64,000 nt of DNA from an uncultured Flavobacteriales bacterium (GTDB lineage: Bacteria > Bacteroidota > Bacteroidia > Flavobacteriales > Schleiferiaceae), in NCBI GenBank assembly GCA_913055685.1, contig CAJXKC010000001.1:930001-994000 (forward strand), in the 5' to 3' direction. Numbering within the stretch: the first letter of the stretch is position 1; each line of letters starts with the position of its first letter. The notes beneath the pieces were generated by a model. That model was not told the origin of the DNA and searched no databases. It saw nothing but the letters and a program-made list of their open reading frames with translations. Made by a program: the position numbers and the translations under genes. Positions 60,676 through 64,000 of the stretch are shown here, one piece after another.

Positions 60676-63121
60676 TCTTTACATAGCGAAAGCAATTGGG
60701 GCCGAACATCCCTGGCAAGAATCTCAAATGGTGCGTCACCTGCTCTGGGATAGTCGCCAACTGAGTACTATTCAGGGAACTTTATTTTTTGCCATTCGCG
60801 GGCAAAATCACGACGGACACGCCTTTGTGGATGAACTCTACAATAAAGGCTTGCGATTATTTGTGGTAGAACAGGATCCCGAAATTGCTTACGCGGATGC
60901 TTTATACCTAAAAGTTGATAATAGTCTTAAGGCTTTACAAGCATTGGGTAAGAGAATTCGGCTTGATTCAAAAGCACAGTTTTTTGCGGTAACCGGATCA
61001 AATGGCAAAACCATAACCAAGGAATGGCTGTGGCGCTTAATGGATGGCCCACAAAAGGTATTTCGGAATCCAAAATCCTATAATTCGCAAATAGGCGTAC
61101 CTCTTTCTCTATGGGAAATGGAAGATAATACCGAGGTAGCCATATTGGAAGCTGGTCTTTCCATGCCGGGTGAGATGCAAGCTTTACAGAAAATACTAGG
61201 TCCCAAAGCGGGGATTTTCACCAATATTGGTTCGGCACACGGTGAGAATTTTAGCAACATTACCGAAAAGGTAAAGGAGAAGCTAAGTCTGTTTACAGAC
61301 AGTGAGTACTTTGTTTTTCCCTACGACGATAAAGATTTAAAGCAGGTGCTTTATAAGCAAGATGATTTGTTTCAGTTAAAGTTTAAGCCCTGGTCCTTTG
61401 AAGCTGTTCCTGGTTGTGCTCAGATGGAAATTTTGCAGCGCAAAAGCGATTATTGTCGTTTTAAATTTCACTGGGATGATCAATCTGCCCTTTTTGAAAT
61501 ACCCTTTGGTGATGCGGCCTCACTCGAGAACGTGGGCAATGCACTTTATTTAGCCTTAATTGAAGGCTGGCCGGTGGCGCATCTACAGGATCGACTTTTA
61601 CAATTGGCACCCGTGCAAATGCGCTTGCAAATGAAGAGGGGTCGAGAGCAGTCCTTACTTATCGATGACTCTTATAATAGCGACCTAGAGTCGCTGCGCT
61701 TAGCCTTGCATTTCTTGGATGAGCACGGTCGAGATCGAAAGAAAATACTGGTGCTTAGTGATCTTCTTCAAAGCTCTTTTAAAGGTTCGGCTTTGTATAA
61801 GCAGGTCCTTGATATAATTCAGCGCTTTAAATTGGAACATATTTACGCCATTGGTCCGCGTTTAAAGCAATATGGTTTGGGGGATTTACCGGTAAGCTAT
61901 TTCGATAGTACCGAGGCTTTTATCCAGGAGCTTCATCGCATTGATTGGCGAGATCGAGCAATATTACTTAAGGGTTCTCGCCCCTTCCGTTTTGAGCGTA
62001 TCGATCACCGGCTAAGTCTTAAACACCACGAAACGGTTTTAGAAGTGCATTTAGATCGATTGGTACATAACTTAAATTACTACCGCGGTCGTTTAATGCC
62101 TGAGCAGAAATTAATGGTAATGGTAAAGGCCTTTGCCTATGGCAGCGGTAGTGAGGAAGTGGCTCGCGTACTTCAGTTCCATGGAGTAGATTATTTGGCG
62201 GTAGCTTATGCCGATGAAGGGGTAGCCTTGCGCAAGGCGGGTGTTTATATGCCCATTATGGTCTTAAACACTGAGTCGGAAGCACTTTATGAAATGATGG
62301 AATACGACTTAGAACCTGAGGTTTATAGTCTCCACCGTTTGCAAGAAGTAGCAGAGATTGCCCAGCAAAGCAATAAAGACCTAAAGATTCACCTGAAATT
62401 AGAAACGGGTATGAATCGCCTCGGTTTTACGGAGGCGGACCTTGAGGAGCTTGCACAACTACTAATATCCAACCCCAAATTAAGGGTGCAATCTTGCTTC
62501 TCGCATTTAGCAGCATCCGATGATCCTGGGGAAGCCGATTTTACCCGAGCGCAGATTAGTCGTTTTCGCAAGATGTCCGATTTTATAGAAGAAGGTCTTG
62601 ATTATAGTTTTATGAGGCATATTGCCAATACGGGTGCGATAGAGAATTATCCTGAGGCATATTTTGACATGGTCCGGCTGGGTATAGGTCTCTACGGGGT
62701 AGCTGCCCATCCCGAAGAGCAAGAAAAACTGCGCGCGGTGAGCGAATTGAAAGCTACTGTCTCGCAGGTGAAGAAAGTCGCTAAAGCTGAGTCGGTAGGC
62801 TACGGCCGTACTTGGTATGCCGAAAAAGATACTCGAATCGCAGTGGTTTCCATCGGTTATGCAGATGGATTTCCACGTAGTCTAAGCAATGGTCGGGGTC
62901 AGGTTAAAATCGGTTCAGATTTATTCCCGGTGGTAGGTCGGGTATGCATGGACATGATAATGGTTGAAATCGCAGATGCTGAGGTTAATGAAGGCGATGA
63001 GGCATTGATTTTTGGAGCCGATTTACCGATTCAAAAAATGGCTGAGGCCATTGGCACCATTCCCTATGAAGTGCTAACGGGAATTTCATCACGCGTAAAG
63101 CGTATCTACTACATGGCTTAG
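60635..63121 (+). CDS. Bifunctional MurF/alanine racemase
   Basis: 828-aa fusion. First half is UDP-MurNAc-tripeptide:D-Ala-D-Ala ligase: P-loop [12 protein letters not shown] and [16 protein letters not shown]. Second half (from about 465) is a PLP alanine racemase: [11 protein letters not shown] with the PLP lysine, [14 protein letters not shown], and the catalytic tyrosine in [14 protein letters not shown] and CMDMIMVEI follow. It thus couples production of D-Ala with its use in peptidoglycan. The fusion is known in Bacteroidota. ATG 60635 overlaps tdk by 41 nt; TTG 60662 is an alternative giving a more usual MurF N-terminus. Confidence 0.93.
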   Translation: MKSAPKKRNLIRDSLYIAKAIGAEHPWQESQMVRHLLWDSRQLSTIQGTLFFAIRGQNHDGHAFVDELYNKGLRLFVVEQDPEIAYADALYLKVDNSLKALQALGKRIRLDSKAQFFAVTGSNGKTITKEWLWRLMDGPQKVFRNPKSYNSQIGVPLSLWEMEDNTEVAILEAGLSMPGEMQALQKILGPKAGIFTNIGSAHGENFSNITEKVKEKLSLFTDSEYFVFPYDDKDLKQVLYKQDDLFQLKFKPWSFEAVPGCAQMEILQRKSDYCRFKFHWDDQSALFEIPFGDAASLENVGNALYLALIEGWPVAHLQDRLLQLAPVQMRLQMKRGREQSLLIDDSYNSDLESLRLALHFLDEHGRDRKKILVLSDLLQSSFKGSALYKQVLDIIQRFKLEHIYAIGPRLKQYGLGDLPVSYFDSTEAFIQELHRIDWRDRAILLKGSRPFRFERIDHRLSLKHHETVLEVHLDRLVHNLNYYRGRLMPEQKLMVMVKAFAYGSGSEEVARVLQFHGVDYLAVAYADEGVALRKAGVYMPIMVLNTESEALYEMMEYDLEPEVYSLHRLQEVAEIAQQSNKDLKIHLKLETGMNRLGFTEADLEELAQLLISNPKLRVQSCFSHLAASDDPGEADFTRAQISRFRKMSDFIEEGLDYSFMRHIANTGAIENYPEAYFDMVRLGIGLYGVAAHPEEQEKLRAVSELKATVSQVKKVAKAESVGYGRTWYAEKDTRIAVVSIGYADGFPRSLSNGRGQVKIGSDLFPVVGRVCMDMIMVEIADAEVNEGDEALIFGADLPIQKMAEAIGTIPYEVLTGISSRVKRIYYMA

Positions 63122-63233
63122 GGCATTTGTACTAGAAATTAGCTTCCATTTTTCTCAAAATAGGGAAAGTGCCCGATTGAGCACAGACTCCTAAGCCTCT
63201 AGTTTCGAATCAAAATTTAAACCCCCTTTTTTG

Positions 63234-63854
63234 ATGAAAAAACTAGTTTACCTTCTCAGCTTCTTAGCCGCTTTTAGTTTGGGCTCCTGTGAAAAGGAAT
63301 CGACCGACACAAGCGATGATCCTACCAATAATAATGGTGGTGGGAGCAGTTCTTTAGCCAATAATACCTTGGTAGCCGGTGCACAAAGTTCCACGCTAAA
63401 TATGTACACGGCGTATATCGCTACCGATGTTAATACCAATAAGGATTATATAGACATATTTATTTTTAAAGATAGCCCTGCTAATCGTGAAAATTACCTA
63501 CAGATTTTCCTGCATGAGATTCCTTCTAGCTCAAAAGCCATGACCTGGATTTCGGGCTCTTCTCACCCCGGAGATATTGCCGCAGACGAATTTATTTTAT
63601 TCCCTAAGGTGGCCGATCAGCGCTGGTATGGTGTGTACTCGACTAATGGTTTTGAGACCACCGGCGATATGCAAGCAACTGTAAATGGATCCAAGCTTAC
63701 TCTTAGTTTCGAGGATATTGAGCTTGCCGATAATTTTATAAGTGCTAATGTGAATGCACGCGAAAACCTATCTGGTAAAGTAACCTTTGATTTGAGCGAT
63801 TTACAAAACCTAGGAAATAGCCCCAGTTCGTTCAAGAACTTAATTGACGAATAG
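63234..63854 (+). CDS. Hypothetical lipoprotein
   Basis: 206 aa from ATG 63234. Lipoprotein signal MKKLVYLLSFLAAFSLGSC, then an Asp/Asn/Gly-rich linker and a beta-rich domain (MYTAYIATDVNTNKDYIDIFIF, LTLSFEDIELADN, GKVTFDLSDL). No family recognised; similar small surface lipoproteins are abundant in Flavobacteriales. Monocistronic with a strong terminator. Confidence 0.75.
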   Translation: MKKLVYLLSFLAAFSLGSCEKESTDTSDDPTNNNGGGSSSLANNTLVAGAQSSTLNMYTAYIATDVNTNKDYIDIFIFKDSPANRENYLQIFLHEIPSSSKAMTWISGSSHPGDIAADEFILFPKVADQRWYGVYSTNGFETTGDMQATVNGSKLTLSFEDIELADNFISANVNARENLSGKVTFDLSDLQNLGNSPSSFKNLIDE

Positions 63855-63861
63855 ATATAAA

Positions 63862-63894
63862 AAAGCCCCGGGACGGATAAGGTCCCGGGGCTTT
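63862..63894. terminator. Bidirectional intrinsic terminator
   Basis: AAAGCCCCGGGAC / GTCCCGGGGCTTT 13-bp perfect stem with A/T flanks, between convergent genes. Confidence 0.92.
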
Positions 63895-63913
63895 CAATTA
63901 CCTAGTATTTCTT

Positions 63914-64000
63914 TTATTCTGAGAAATTCAAAAGCGCGTCTAAAGTCTCGCGACTTACCGCATGGTAGTTAGGTCGTGCTTTCGCGTATATGTCTTGGGC
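63914..64000 (-). CDS. C-terminal end of a gene cut by the window edge
   Basis: Minus-strand frame open to the window end, 28 codons visible: AQDIYAKARPNYHAVSRETL...LLNFSE then TAA at 63914. Coding-like and bounded by the terminator at 63862-63894. Too short for me to name a family. Confidence 0.6.
   Translation of the reverse strand, partial: AQDIYAKARPNYHAVSRETLDALLNFSE

Noticed and set aside
1-64000. CRISPR arrays, rRNA genes, prophage or complete insertion sequences
   Set aside because: No regularly spaced repeats, rRNA-like stretches, phage structural genes or full transposases were found on reading both strands.

Overview
The window comes from a member of the Bacteroidota, most likely a marine-type Flavobacteriales bacterium. 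Pointers are a type A T9SS C-terminal signal (YPNP), a HMG-CoA synthase (mevalonate-type isoprenoid route), many clade-typical families (DUF2480, DUF3050, DUF3109, DUF4271, LruC, a bifunctional MurF/Alr) and promoters of the Bacteroidota type with a TAnnTTTG -7 box. Most genes are chromosomal housekeeping genes packed in short operons.

Layout. 1-3.2 kb: HMG-CoA synthase, DUF2480 and DUF3050 operon, convergent with a small lipoprotein. 3.3-10.6 kb: SCO copper chaperone, then a five-gene minus-strand operon (esterase, dCMP deaminase, S41 protease, aldo/keto reductase, Lhr-type helicase) whose genes overlap or abut. 10.7-16.9 kb: fasciclin protein, PadR regulator with a GldL-like membrane protein, and an envelope-type operon (beta-barrel, Gfo/Idh oxidoreductase, stand-alone DUF2723-like soluble protein). 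16.9-19.9 kb is the one clearly accessory region: a truncated RHS C-terminal module with a small two-TM overlapping ORF, an IS3 left-end remnant, a second toxin-like tail with a second small two-TM ORF, a TonB-C gene carrying a nonsense codon, and a tRNA-Leu at its border.

20-27 kb: 3-hydroxyanthranilate dioxygenase, Ala/Glu-rich lipoprotein, glycyl-tRNA synthetase, MarC, and a cold-adaptation-like row (fatty acid desaturase, DEAD-box helicase, cold-shock-domain protein). 27.6-31.2 kb: nrdB-nrdA class Ia ribonucleotide reductase. 31-34 kb: small unknown proteins, an HTH regulator and an Mpo1-like protein. 34-39 kb: two tandem LruC-domain lipoprotein paralogues, the first broken by a single-base frameshift that can be placed by comparison with the second. 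39-44.7 kb: glutaryl-CoA dehydrogenase-like enzyme, T9SS-secreted protein, DUF4271, HemD, RnpA, CtpA-type protease.

44.7-52.9 kb: surface polysaccharide cluster (two O-antigen ligase-like proteins facing each other, WecA-like transferase, three glycosyltransferases, flippase, methyltransferase). 52.9-64 kb: DnaG primase without the zinc-ribbon ligands, MscS channel, polyprenyl synthase, RlmN, QueA, thymidine kinase, MurF-Alr fusion, a lipoprotein and the tail of one more gene.

Recurring regulatory themes visible by eye: TAnnTTTG boxes placed only 4-8 nt before the start codon of seven genes, which predicts leaderless or nearly leaderless mRNAs, and intrinsic terminators that run directly into the next start codon. 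No CRISPR array, rRNA or complete insertion sequence was seen. The most unusual material is the RHS scrap region, the desaturase gene without any canonical start codon, and the frameshifted LruC copy. All identifications are from reading motifs; no database search was run.
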